Source: Merluccius polli (taxonomy: Eukaryota; Chordata; Actinopteri; Gadiformes; Merlucciidae). From it: a stretch of DNA of 64,000 bases. Position 1 is the stretch's first letter; every line of letters starts with the position of its first letter. The notes beneath the pieces were generated by a model. That model worked only from the letters and a program-made list of their open reading frames with translations. It did no database searches and was not told the origin of the DNA. Both the position numbers and the translations under genes were made by a program. Of the stretch, positions 1 to 29,453 are shown piece after piece. Location: NCBI GenBank assembly GCA_030340625.1, contig JAOPHQ010000607.1, forward strand, positions 1 through 64,000, given 5' to 3'.

Positions 1-2096
1 GAGGCTGAAAAACAGCGTCAAGCTGGCTCTTAAAAGGGTGTTTTCATGAGAGCAAATGAGCTGTCACGGTGGGTGGGCACCCACTTGGGACATTCCTTGG
101 TCAGTGGGCGCTGGAGGGGGCGGACTGCAAAACAAACAAGTGTTATTCTATCATATTTCCTATTTGTCATCTGTTGAAATGGTGGGTGTAGCCTACTTGT
201 AGCCTGCAAAGTAAGTTATTCAGTGTTTAATGCTACAAACACACAAGAGACTTGTGGGCGAGTGTCGATAAGGTTTTTATTTCAATTCAATCATTGTTAA
301 GAAATGAAAAAAGCCATGACGTAGCCTGTTTTTGTTTGTTTTTTTTACACAGTGAAACCCATTTCGCAATGCAGTGACCTCTGTAAAATAATAAGCAGAG
401 AAAAAGTAAGGCGAGATTTCTTTTCTAGAAATAAAATCAAACCAGGCTGAATTTAGCCTCGTTTCTAAAAGTTCAAACCGATGAATGTATAAAATTTACA
501 CACTGAACTCTTAGCAATCAAAACTAAATATTTACAATTACTTTTATCAAATTGGTTTTTAGAACAAATCTCTGACAGAAGAAAGGTGGTGAATTTGTGG
601 TGAGAAGGATCCACTTTTATTTCATTTTATCAACCAAAAAGTCCTTTAGCGAATGTTGTAATACAACATTTCCATTTCACCATTTCAGAGATGGATCTAC
701 AGAGCACTGAACATAATACATGGTTCTTCATGCCTCTCCTTCATTGCTACTCTCCTCTAATCCATTCCTTTATAAATATATTTAGCGTCACTTTTCCTTC
801 TGCCTGACCACAGCCCAGTGTCCTTCCTTCCTTACGTTTGATATGGAGACAGTGAGAGAATGTGGTTTATTTTGTTGAAATCACTAGTTGCATTGTACGA
901 GTCACCTAATCCACAGTGAGACCAGAATAATGTGCCGCTTTTTTCTTTCTTTCCATTAAACGTGGAATTAAGCTAACGCTACTAGCAGAGCAACCAGAGT
1001 GAAAACTTCCCAATCACTTTTTGGAGAAGAATCTGTGTGTGTTTTGGCTGCTAAATGGAGCATTCATGCTCAGTGTGTCAACATGGTTTATATTGAAATA
1101 TGATTGGACAATGTAGTGATTAAATAAGACAACCGTTTGCACTTCAGTGCAGTCTTCAAATGGGACTGTAAGCTACATCTCTTGAAATTAACAAACCGTT
1201 TTTGTTTTTTTTGCCCACATATGGCAAATAGAAGTCAGAGCATGGATGCCAGGTAGCTTTACCTGCCGTTTACAGTTATTTTTGGATTTATTTGAGCATC
1301 TTAGCATTAAAATAAAGCATCTTTCACTTGATATGTTAACCGTAATGGTTTGTGTTAGCTTTTGAATACTCAAGCCGAAAACAACAAAACACTGAAGCAT
1401 TAAACACTGTTTACACCACCTTTAGCTAAACGTGAAAAAAAAATATATATAATGAGCTTCTCTGTGTTCCGGTCTATGACCAGCCAAGATAGAGCCAACA
1501 GGTATTAAACAACAATAAAATGACAGACAATAGAAAAAACAATGACAATGAGAATAGCTTTGCGACCTCAGAGATTTGAAGGTCAACTTGAAGGTCACTT
1601 ATCAATGGCGTGTGTCTACGAGGCTTCCCTACACTGATCTGCACTGCTGGCGCGCGGCAGTCAGACAACAAAAAATGACAACAGTTAACAAAAAAAGAAG
1701 CAGTTAAAGGCTGGGAGATGGCAGGTCCAAATTTGCTGAATAAACTATTTAACTGAAAGTACTTCACAAACAACGGAGCGAGCGAGAGTGAGAGAGCGAG
1801 AGCGTGAGAAATAGAAAGAGAGAGAGACAGACAGACAGAGAGAGGTAAAAGAGAGATAAGATCAGGGTTCATGCTGATCAGGCATTTGGCTCTTACATGT
1901 GGAGAGAAGTACAGGAGTCCATAGTTTTTGTGTTTTTCTTTTTTCTCTGTCTCGAGAATGAGCAGACATTGTCCCAGAGCTGGACTGAGGGAGGAAGGTG
2001 GGGGGGGGGGGGCATGGGATGGAGAGCAGCGAAGGGGGGGGGGGGGGGGGGGGGGGCGGTGGACGGATGTGGGTGGGTGGTGGTGGGGTTGGGTGT
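1..2096 (-). other. clic4 3' UTR and downstream flank
   Basis: No coding exon was found here. Because clic4 reads on the minus strand and stops at 2097, this stretch is its 3' untranslated region plus flank. CLIC4 3' UTRs in other vertebrates are several kilobases, so much of it may be transcribed. Minus-strand AATAAA hexamers occur at 621-616 and 281-276 as candidate poly(A) signals. Right after the stop the mRNA would carry two C-runs (plus-strand G at about 1999-2012 and 2034-2056), then a CU-rich stretch at about 1870-1770. The true transcript end cannot be told from sequence alone. Confidence 0.45.
1990..2056. repeat. Two poly-G runs just downstream of the clic4 stop codon
   Basis: Two homopurine G-runs (about 12 and 23 G) separated by a short mixed sequence lie 41 nt beyond the clic4 stop. 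In the clic4 mRNA sense they read as C-runs. A GA/CT-rich tract at about 1770-1860 continues the pyrimidine-rich character. They are low-complexity tracts and length errors are likely. Confidence 0.85.
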
Positions 2097-19403
<17,307 letters not shown>

Positions 19404-19745
19404 GTTGGACCGGACTTAATTCAGTTTCTCCAGACTCCCCCCTAACACACACAAAAACTAGTTTTTCTCTCTGCTCCCACCACGCCCGGTTTAGCCTGGT
19501 CCCTTTTTTCCTCCCAGCCACCCCCTTTTTTCGCAATGACGCCAGATAACCGCTTGTCCCCCCCCTCACCAGGTCCGGTCCCCCTGATGCTCAGCGGTTC
19601 ACACAAAAACTGTAATTTTTTTTAATTTTTTAAAATAAACTGTAAACTGTTAAAACTGCCAAAAAATAGAGACGATGTGCAAACAGCTCCGCAAAGCTAC
19701 AGGGCCATTGTTCACGCGTTAGCGGCTGGTTTACTTGCTCTGTAG

Positions 19746-19816
19746 TGATGATGAGGAGAGGAGAGGAGGGGAGGAGGGGAGGAGAGGGGAGGAGAGGAGG
19801 GAGGAGGAGGAGAGAA
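19746..19816. repeat. Imperfect GGA/GAGG purine tract
   Basis: About 70 bp of almost pure purine built from GGA and GAGG units, 340-410 bp upstream of the clic4 start codon. It could form triplex or G-rich structures near the promoter. Confidence 0.8.
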
Positions 19817-20027
19817 GACGCAGCGTCGGGAATGTCGAAAGCCGTGATGTCATCCGTGGACCGGGTCTGAGCGGAGATCCGTCCCGGACGGGATGCGTGC
19901 TGGGGGGTCCGGCGGGACCGGGACGTGAGTCACTGGACCAGAGTGGTCCTCGGCGCAATCACGTCCGGAGACGATACTTTGACGACATATTTCAACATTG
20001 TATTCGTCAATATAGATTATATTATAG

Positions 20028-20215
<188 letters not shown>

Positions 20216-21357
20216 AGGGACCAAACAGTCAGGCAATGTGGAGAACAGGAGTTTGTTGAAAAATAGGGTTTCTATTTATTTAACCAAAAATACCACACAA
20301 TAGAAAACAAGAATTTTAACGTCTAGGCCTATAACAGAGGTCAACAAAATGTAACTATACTCTAAACAGCATGCAACAAACAGATTATGAACTGAACAAA
20401 CTGACCTAACCGAATGAGCCATAGGGAACATAATTATATAGTGGCTCGGCCAAACCAATTTACACAGAAGGGGAACCCAAAATGGACGCCAACTACAACT
20501 ACTACAAGTAAAACAAACTAAACCCCAAATCCCCCTCCAACATGGCAGCACATGGTACGGCTTGACTGTGGCCACGCCTTTCTTCCCCCAGGACAGACCT
20601 CTTCCACATGGTAACACAAGAAACAATGATTAATATAACAGAAAATATTTACTTAACCCTACATGCCTACAATGTTAAAATGTGTGCACTCCACTTAAAC
20701 AGTGTATTGCCAAAAGCAAATAAACATATTATAACTTAAATCAACTGTGTAATCTGTAATTTGAAATTATGAATTGTTTGGGGTGTGGCTAACTGCAAAA
20801 ATAACCTAACCTGTGTACTGTATTACCAATTCTGGCTGTTACCCTGTGTGGCTTGGGCCATCACAATATACATCTATATATATATATATATATATATAGA
20901 TGCACATATATATACACATTATATATACACATCTCCTATAAAAAAGCAACAACACCGAGATATTATAAAAAAGGTTTTAATTTCAAAGGATGTCAAAAGC
21001 CAGGCGTAGGAAATGCAAGTCAAACAGCACTCCCACAGGATTAATGGGTAAACGCGCGCAAGTTCAACATAAAACGTAATGCCAATTTATTTGGAAAAAT
21101 TAAAGAGTAATCTCTCGGGACTGTTTCAGAGCTGAACATTAACAGCATAGTTGTAACAATGTCAAACACCTGTAGAAGATCAAATACGAGACACGAGACA
21201 TCCTGCTGCAACCTCGTTGACAGGAGACAGTAGTAGTGGTGTTGAGACCGTGTCCTAGGCCTGTGTATAGGTCTCGCTAGCAGGACGCCAGTTCCCCTCT
21301 ACACCCCAATATGTCTGTGGGTCATGCACATCAGAGATACGGAAGGCCTACATGCAA

Positions 21358-21406
<49 letters not shown>

Positions 21407-21735
21407 GACATGTTGCCTAATGCAGGCCATGATGTTTAAACCATCTCCTTGACAACTCAAAAGTAGGAACACAAGTTTCTTTACTGTTTAGATAATATAC
21501 AGTCATAATACACCATGGGTTCAACTGAAATTAGATCTCCTTGTTCAAATCAACCTATTAATAATCCCACCCTTGTGGACATACCAAACCCGTAATAATA
21601 ATAAAAAAAAATTATGACTAAAGAACAAATAATTTGTACATTCTAAAGCTGAACCAAGTCGAGGACAAACTTCAAAAAGAGAGAGGGGAGGATAAGGGGA
21701 GAGAGACAGCAGAATTAACAGATGCCCCCTGGCAT

Positions 21736-24700
21736 TCAAGACATCTGCGATGGGGACATCTGTGCTTTCCTCATGGAGCGCAGGGCCTTCTCACGCAGGT
21801 GCTTCTCAAGATCATCGAGGCGGTCCTCTACTTCGCTGTCTGATTCCTTAAAGAAAGGTAGCATTAATTATGTCATATTCAAACTAAAACATTGAGACAA
21901 ATTACAGCTCCTGCCAAAGGCAGGAACCGTTACACTGGTATGCTCCATTAAAAAAGGCAAAGCCACAACAGCTAGCACTCACAAATCAGTAAAGCAGACT
22001 TCACCTTTTTCGAATCTTCGTCCTCGTTCACCCCCTGGCTCTCTTGGCCGTTTCCCGCCACAGCACCGCCACTCTTCTCCTTCTTGTGCTTCTTGTGTTT
22101 CTTATGCTTCTTCTCTTTCTTGTGTTTCTTTTCCTTCTTCTTTTTCTTCTTCTTTCCTCCCGCCTCCGTGTCTGAATTCTGCATAAACAGCGGGAATTAA
22201 ATTAAATTAAGCTAGCTAAATTAATTCCAAATCCAAAGCTACAGCTATACAATAATACAATAAATTATATGGTCATATTACAGTCACAGGGTTAAGGGCT
22301 CTTGCCTTGCTGGGGGACTGGCTGGCAGAACCACTGCTGGCCTTTTTGGCTGGGGGTGGAGAGCCGCTGGCAGAGCGAGAGGGAGAAGGAGAGGCAGAGC
22401 CCGGGACTGGACGTTTAAGTGCCGCTGGTGGAGCCGGTGAAACAGACCTCGACCTGGAGGACATTCTCTTTATAGGTTGGGGGCTCGGCGAAGACCTGGA
22501 GCATGGACATGGAGGAGAGAACATTAGATCTGTGCATTCATTTGTGTTAGTGGGTCTAGGTAATAGGATTACATCACAATATATGCTTCATTGAGATGGC
22601 ATGCTTGCCTCTGGTTCTTGCGTGGCTCTGGGGTCCTGGACACCCTGCGGATGGCTCTGTTGCCATGGGAAGGGGACGGCTGCCTCCTCTGGGTGGATGG
22701 AGAGGTATTGGAGGCATCGAAGCGCCTGGGGGGGCTTGCCGAGCCCCTGGCCCCGGTGCGACCCCGCTGCGCCGGGGAAGGGGAGAGGCGTTTGGTTGCT
22801 GCGGCTGGGGACCGCGTGTCCCTGCCTGGGCGGTTGGAAGGCAACATAGGGCTTCTCCTGTGCCTTTGCGGGGGAGACGTGGAAGACGGAGGCGTGCGCC
22901 TCTTCTGAGCAGGCGGAGAGCTCCTGCGCTTGGGAGACCTGGAGGGGCGTCGCTTGGCAACGGGAGAAGAGCCTTTGTTGGGAGAGCCCGACAGCCTCCT
23001 CTTCTGCGGTGGCACAGGGGAAGGGCTGTACCGGCGCTGGATAGGAGGGGAGTAGCGGCGTGGGGAAGGAGATCGTCTACGAGGAGGCGGGGAAGGGGAC
23101 CTAGAAGGTACAAAAAGGTGGTTATGAGAATTGCATTGATCCAGAGTTTCTTGGATTAAAACTGTACTTAATCATTAACATTGATTAATTAGTGTCCGTA
23201 CCGCCGTCTGGGAGGAGAGGGGGATCTGCGCCGCCGGGGAGGAGAAGGAGATCGCCGCCCACGTCCTCGTGGAGAAGGAGACCGTCTTCTCCTGAATAGG
23301 AGAAAGTCACGACACATTTAGAAATGTCACGAAGAGAGAAAGATTGATGAGGATCGACCTTCATCAACAACCAACATAGGGGAGTGTTTTCTAATGCGTG
23401 GCCACAAGTCTGACCTTGGTGATGCGTCCCTGTGACGTCTCCGTGGGGAGGCTGAGTGGCTGCGCCTCCTGCGGACCTCACCATTACGGGGCCCTGGACC
23501 TCCCACTGCGGCCTTCTTGGCGCCCTCGTCCTCGGATGAGGAAGAAGACCCTGAATCTGAAACAAACAAGAACAACCACAAGTCAGGCCATCCTTGGCTT
23601 CCACATTGTATGTATAAAACAAAAACAAAACCATGCAATAGACAATGTGTCGAGGTGGACTTTGTTTGGAAGGATTCACAAAAAAAACAAAATCCACTTC
23701 TAACCTGAGGAGGACTCACGATTCTGCCTGCGATACTGACGCCTCTGCTGCACAGAATCTGCGGTTGCATCCTTCTCGTTTTTATCTTCATCTGAAAAGT
23801 CACAGTTAGAGAAGATAACATTCAAAACACGGTCACGACACAATATCAGGGCCAATAAATCTGTATCTTATGTAAACTCTTGTCATCCTTCTGTCTTGGC
23901 GGAGCCTGGCTCAATATAGCATCCCTTGTTACTCACTACCCTCACAGCTTAGTTTTACATTGTGATAGCATAGATTGTAATAATCTGGGACTAATAAAGT
24001 ACATCTTATCTTATAATATAAAAGAAATCGGTAGATTCTCACCTGACTCAGAGTCTTCTGATCGTCTAGGTTTGGGATTATCTGACGGTGACTCAGTTCT
24101 GCCTGCTACTGGTCTTCGTTTTACACCTGGAAAAAGAAATAAAACACGTTTTAGGGCCATTGTCACCCTAAGGAACATTTCTTCCCTCCAATCAGTGCCC
24201 AGTTCAGAAAAAATTTCAAATGAACACTAATTATGAAAGATTGGAGACATTCAATGATGGGATTAGAGGTGTACATGCCAGCTGATCTGGAGGGAGAGGG
24301 GGAACCACGGCCTTTCCTGGCCCGTGGGGACGCAGAGCGGCGGTCCTTTCCTGCAGGGCTACTGGCGGGTTCAGGGTGGCGCGGCTGTTTGCGGGGCGGT
24401 GTGGTGGACATTCTCTTCACAGCCTTCTTAGGGGAGCGAGATTTGGAAGAACTGCTGCCTGAGGACGAGGCGGAGCGAGAGCGCCTCCTGGAGTACAGCA
24501 GTGAAAGAGTGAAAATCATTACAGACATCAAGTGGCAGTGCTGAGAGATAGTACCACAGGTGTGGCTAATCACTGACTCAGTGACCACTTACCGGCGGAC
24601 AGGTGAGCGCCTGTGTCTGTGTCGGGAACTTTGTGGGCCACGCCTGGGAGGGCTCCGACGGCGCGGGGACATTCTCCTCCTGGGACTGGGTCTTCTGCGG

Positions 24701-27700
24701 GGGGAGTATGATCTGGAAGACAAGCACCATAAATTAAATGAGAATAATGAACGGTTTGAACATTAAAACATTCAAACTTAAGTACAATAGAGAGATTTGA
24801 GTGCAGCAGGCTTTACCTGGAACGGGAGCGGCGGCGACGAGTACGGGAATGAGAGCGTGATCGGTGGCGGGGCCGGTCCCTCCTGCTGTCCTTTTCTCTC
24901 TCCCGGGACTTGGGCCTCTCCTCCTTCTTGGCAACCTTTTCTGGAGAGGGCTGCTTTACTTCAGGGACAGTGTCCACTTTCACCACCTCCACTTCCACCA
25001 CTTCACTAGTGGCCAAGGGAAAGACAAGTGTGAGAAATCTAAGAGGTGATGCTCAAATGATAAATTTACAAGATATTTAACACGGGACCTTTCCTGCTAA
25101 CCTGATAGAGGCAAGCTCGGGAACGACAGGCTCTGGAATGGCACTTGCTGGCGGCTCAGGCTCGGGTTGTTGCTCCTCGGGCTTTGGGAGCAGCGGCATC
25201 AAAGCAGGTGGGGGTGACCCTCCGGTCACTGGGCTGGGTTTGTGACGTGGAGAGCGCGAGGGGCTGGGCTTCCTGTCCCGCTTCACAGGCGACCTTCGTC
25301 GTGGTGATGGTGACCTTGACTTCCTCCTGGGCAGATGAGGCAACAACATTGAGTCAAGTTTTTTTTGGTAATTTTAAAATAGCAACCTGTCTAACCCTGC
25401 ATTGTGACACTATTTGACTCACCTCCTGGGGCTCTTGGATTGAGCTTGTTCTCTTTCCTTGTTTTCTTTTTCCTTCTTGTCTTCATCCAGTTTCTTGAGA
25501 GACGCAAGCTTCTCCTGCTCAATCTGCAGGATAGGAAACCGGATATGAATGTGGGGTACAAAAATCATTGAGCAACACCTAGACAAGATACTACAAACTT
25601 CTTCATGCTCGTAGACTCGCAAAATAGAGGACTGGAGAGTGGATGTTACCTGTCTCTGCTTTATTTCCTCCTTCTTCTGTTCCAGGAAGGCAGAGGGGAT
25701 GCCAGCGATGTTCTCCTGGGCACTGAGCAACAAGGGCCATAGGTCTCTCATGAACTCCCTGGCGTTTTTTCCATTCAGGAAGCCGGTCAGGTTGATCTGC
25801 ATCATCTTGCTATCTGGGTGCTGCAACACACACACACACGAAGGGGGAGAGAACGAACAATATGGCCGTTGAAACATAGCAGAGAAAGTATTTGAGGAGG
25901 AGGTAGTGTCCCATTAAGGGGACAGCCTACCCCAGGTCCTGACTAAACTACACCCGTTTACTGAAAGCTAGTTCCAATTAGAAGAAATACAAAACTACAT
26001 TTGCAACCACCCTGGGTCCAATAGTGGACCACCTAGCAGCCAATCAAAATGAGGGTGTGACTGAATGAAATCATACTCAAACTCGTGACAACTGAGAAGA
26101 TAAGCTAGATGAGACTAGACAGATCTAAATATAAAGATATCTGCATGCAAACTGCTGATACGCCTACAAATGATTCTGTTACTCCCCTCATCCAACAGTT
26201 GTGGTGCTAAAAAAAAATAATAACACCCCCAAATTCTTCTTAGAAAAGAAATTTGTTTCACTGCTTTTTACAGTGCCCACCCAAACAATGTTACAACTCT
26301 GCAACCCTGGCCCCATGTTGAGCCTCCCCATAGTCTAGTTCTCAGAGATAAACAGATAGCCACATTACAGAGTGCCTTAAACCCCAACACTGCAAGTACA
26401 GTTCCGGTGTCTTCAGTGAGTCCCGTGGGATCAGTGGGTACGGAGCTCCCATGGCTTGCTTCCGCCTCCCTACTGCTTGAGACTCAACCACCTTGAGCTT
26501 AATGTTATATCATTTATCTAAATTGCAAGAGACGAACAAGCAATAATGAGTACACAGTTCATGAAAGTTTTTTTGTTTTATTTCAACAACTGACACAAGA
26601 AAGATGGTGAAATGCCCTTGTCTGTAGTCACTGATCACAACCTTTCATGCCACTATGATGCAGGACCCTTTAGACTTAACCATTACCCCCGCCCACTACG
26701 ATACTTTTTATAGCACTATACTGGTGTTCAGCATTTTACATTTGATTATAGAACTTCAGTTCTTTTGAGTAAAAATCCTAAGAGGGTTCGAAAAGAGTAC
26801 CCAAAATAATTATGCTCCGATATCGAATCTTACTGGTAACTGCATGACTATTGCCATTGAAACTTTTACCCAGTTTTAAAGTGTTCCTATGAAATGTATG
26901 TTTTTCTGCAAAAATAGAAATTAGTGCTTGATATGCTATGCAGGAATAAACCTTTAAAAATATTCTACTATTTAAAAGCATATTATCACTATTGAAAAAA
27001 ATAATGGGTTATAAAATAGGAGCATGCACATTTTAGTATTATTATTACAACGAACAGTGGCTTTACTCATTAACGCCATTTTGCAAGTCGTAAATGTGAC
27101 TGCCACTGCATTCTTTTGGCACAAAAAAAGTAAACGCATCAAACAAAAAAATCGTCCCAACATGCTTTTTAACACTTAAGTTTAAACTGTCCTGCTTCCC
27201 AATCCGTTCAATTTCAGCTAGGGCTTGTGGGATTTAAAATAGCCAAATGATGCATTGCAAGTATGTCGATTATAATATGGCATAGTTCAGGTTTATCTAC
27301 CACTGACATAATATGGCAATCCCTACACATAACTCACCTCAAAACCACACAGTGCATCATGTAGGGAGAGTTGGGCTCAGTGACTTTGGGCTCAGGAGAG
27401 AGCTAATTAGGTGTTGGTGCTATACTTCTGATGCAAGGTATAACATCCATATTGGTTCAGGCCTTTTAAATCATAAATCACATCAGCATTAGAAGACGGC
27501 TACACAGAGGCACTTTGTCACATCACAGCAACAACAACGTTATGGCATTTTAAATGTTTTATGTTCTGGACAGCACTTTTTGGTTACCCCGTTGTGGTGA
27601 TATCAAATGAGTTTTTAATCTAAGTTTCATCTACAACCTGTGCTTGTCTGCTTGCTAATCAATAGGCTGCAATCACACATTTGTTTAGCAACAACAAGCG

Positions 27701-28676
27701 ACAATGTGCATTAAATGGCATTACCTTCTCATCCAGCTGGTTAAATATGAATTCTATGACAACATCATCTTCAAATCCCAGGACCTCGGTCACGCGCTGA
27801 GTAATCCAGGGTTTGATCACCTCCAGGTTTACTTTGGTCATATCCACCTGAAAAAAATAGACCAAGAAATAAACTATTCAGTACACCTTGGACCACAGCC
27901 AGCTGTGTCGTTAGGCAGGTTTTGTTTACTCATGTTGCACACAAAGCCACTGTTGATGATAGCCGTTATAATGGTGGTTCGTGTGGTTAATGTACCTTCT
28001 TGTCCAGGCATTCTGCAAATTTCAGTTGCTTCAGTAGTTTCTTATGCTTGTTGCTGAATCGGTTGTCTTGTTCCGCACTTGTGCCCTAAAAGAAAAATAA
28101 TTTTAAAAAAAGGGACAAATTGACAACATGACGTTACCGACAGAATAACCACAGGCCACGACATGGTGTAACATGGGCAACATGTTGATGTTGGCTGTAT
28201 AACAGATGAAGCCTCCCCCCCCCCCCCCCCCTGAACGTGACCCTTAAGACGGGCTAAATTAGCAGTTAGCTCCGCTCATGCTAATCTCTGGCGAGAAACT
28301 TGGCGTCATCACACGGTGAGATTGACGTGTTTTGTCACACACACATGTGTGTGTGACTCAGCAATGGCATCGTCGGAGTTACTTGACGTCTTTGTGCCGG
28401 AGTGAATTGTTACTCCAAATCGGCTAAATGCGAGATATATTTTGCGTTAACAGTTCCGTTGCGAAGCGCCTCCTCGGTTACCCAACGCACGGTCGCCATC
28501 TTCGACGACGGCTAAAAGTCAGCCTGCTAGCTAGGACCAAATGTGTGGCGCCTCGCAGCAGCTTCCCAACCCCGCGGCTAAAGGGTGGAAATAAATGCCG
28601 TACACCACAAGTATACAACTAATCGCGCATTTTCCAACTAAGCCGACATAGAAAGAGCAAACCCGACCCCCCCCCC

Positions 28677-28709
<33 letters not shown>

Positions 28710-28930
28710 TGCGCTTCCGCTTTGAATGAAAGGCCGAGCGGCGTTAGCTCCCACCGGCAGCCTAATGGCGCATTAGCTCGCTTGCCTGCTACGATTAAAA
28801 CAAATCGCCCAGAAAAACCCACAACCGATCTCATCTCAAGATTGAGTTTCGTCTAAAAATATTGTCTAACGTGTCCGACCGCGCCGGTGCAAATACGAAA
28901 GGGACTTACGCGGAAGAATCCCGCGTCCAT
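21736..28930 (-). CDS. srrm1: Serine/arginine repetitive matrix protein 1 (SRm160)
   Basis: Seventeen coding exons on the minus strand: 28930-28910, 28085-27996, 27847-27725, 25820-25650, 25523-25423, 25326-25102, 25005-24817, 24712-24593, 24487-24279, 24126-24043, 23791-23705, 23556-23415, 23291-23202, 23100-22609, 22495-22306, 22178-22005, 21846-21736. They total 872 aa. The start MDAGFFR and the next exon (LLKQLKFAECLDKKVDMTK) match SRRM1. A PWI nucleic-acid-binding domain (roughly residues 27-126, PWITQRVTEVLGFEDDVV) is followed by a charged EEIKQRQ/KEKENKERE helix, then long RS/SP-repeat regions, a KKHKKHKK basic block, and the conserved C-terminal helix DDLEKHLREKALRSMRK. SRRM1 is a nuclear-speckle coactivator bridging SR proteins and snRNPs, and it is linked to 3' end processing and the exon junction complex. 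Three introns (after exons 9, 14 and 15) require GC donors to keep frame. Exon 11 offers two in-frame donors. Confidence 0.94.
23930..24020 (+). mobile_element. Possible LINE/SINE 3' tail in srrm1 intron 10
   Basis: Sequence ending in GGGACTAATAAAGTACATC followed by TTATC repeats resembles the 3' tails of fish non-LTR elements, which often end in an AATAAAGT-like string plus a short tandem repeat. Nothing coding is present, so the assignment is tentative. Confidence 0.3.
28334..28357. repeat. 24-bp perfect palindrome in srrm1 intron 1
   Basis: GTCACACACACA followed immediately by its exact reverse complement TGTGTGTGTGAC, with no spacer. It lies between srrm1 exons 1 and 2. Confidence 0.9.
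28667..28707. repeat. Poly-C followed by (CA)14
   Basis: A C-run of about 13 joins a CA tract in srrm1 intron 1, about 200 bp downstream of the first coding exon on the transcribed strand. Confidence 0.9.
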
Positions 28931-29371
28931 TCCTGTAGAGAGATGTTAGCGGGCGCTACTGAAGAAAGACGGACTAACAAGCAGCTGGGATCCGACGGCG
29001 AGCAGAGGAGGCGCACGAGGCGCCGCTACAGGCCGCGCGGGGTACTGCACCCTGAGGCCGCACATTCACCAATTTTATGTTTGTTTTATTTATTTATTAA
29101 TAATAATTAATATTTGTATTATTATTTGTATTATTATTATTATCAATAATATTATTATCGTCTGTGGATAGCAGCCAGCCCATCAGCACACACTGCGACA
29201 TGTGATTGGATGAAATATCTGCATTAATCAGGCTACTCCGTTGCCAGATATGTGTATAGGTATAACATGGTATAACATGGTATAACAATATCCAACTTAG
29301 TTGGAAATAGGAGACATAACGAGTCGTTCGTGTGGAAATTAGGTTTATTTTTCAATGCGAGTACACCTCAA

Positions 29372-29453
<82 letters not shown>

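Noticed and set aside
22591..23159. Plus-strand ORFs up to 187 aa opposite srrm1 exon 14
   Set aside because: They are the antisense shadow of Arg/Ser/Pro-rich codons, which lack stops on the other strand. No recognisable protein is encoded.
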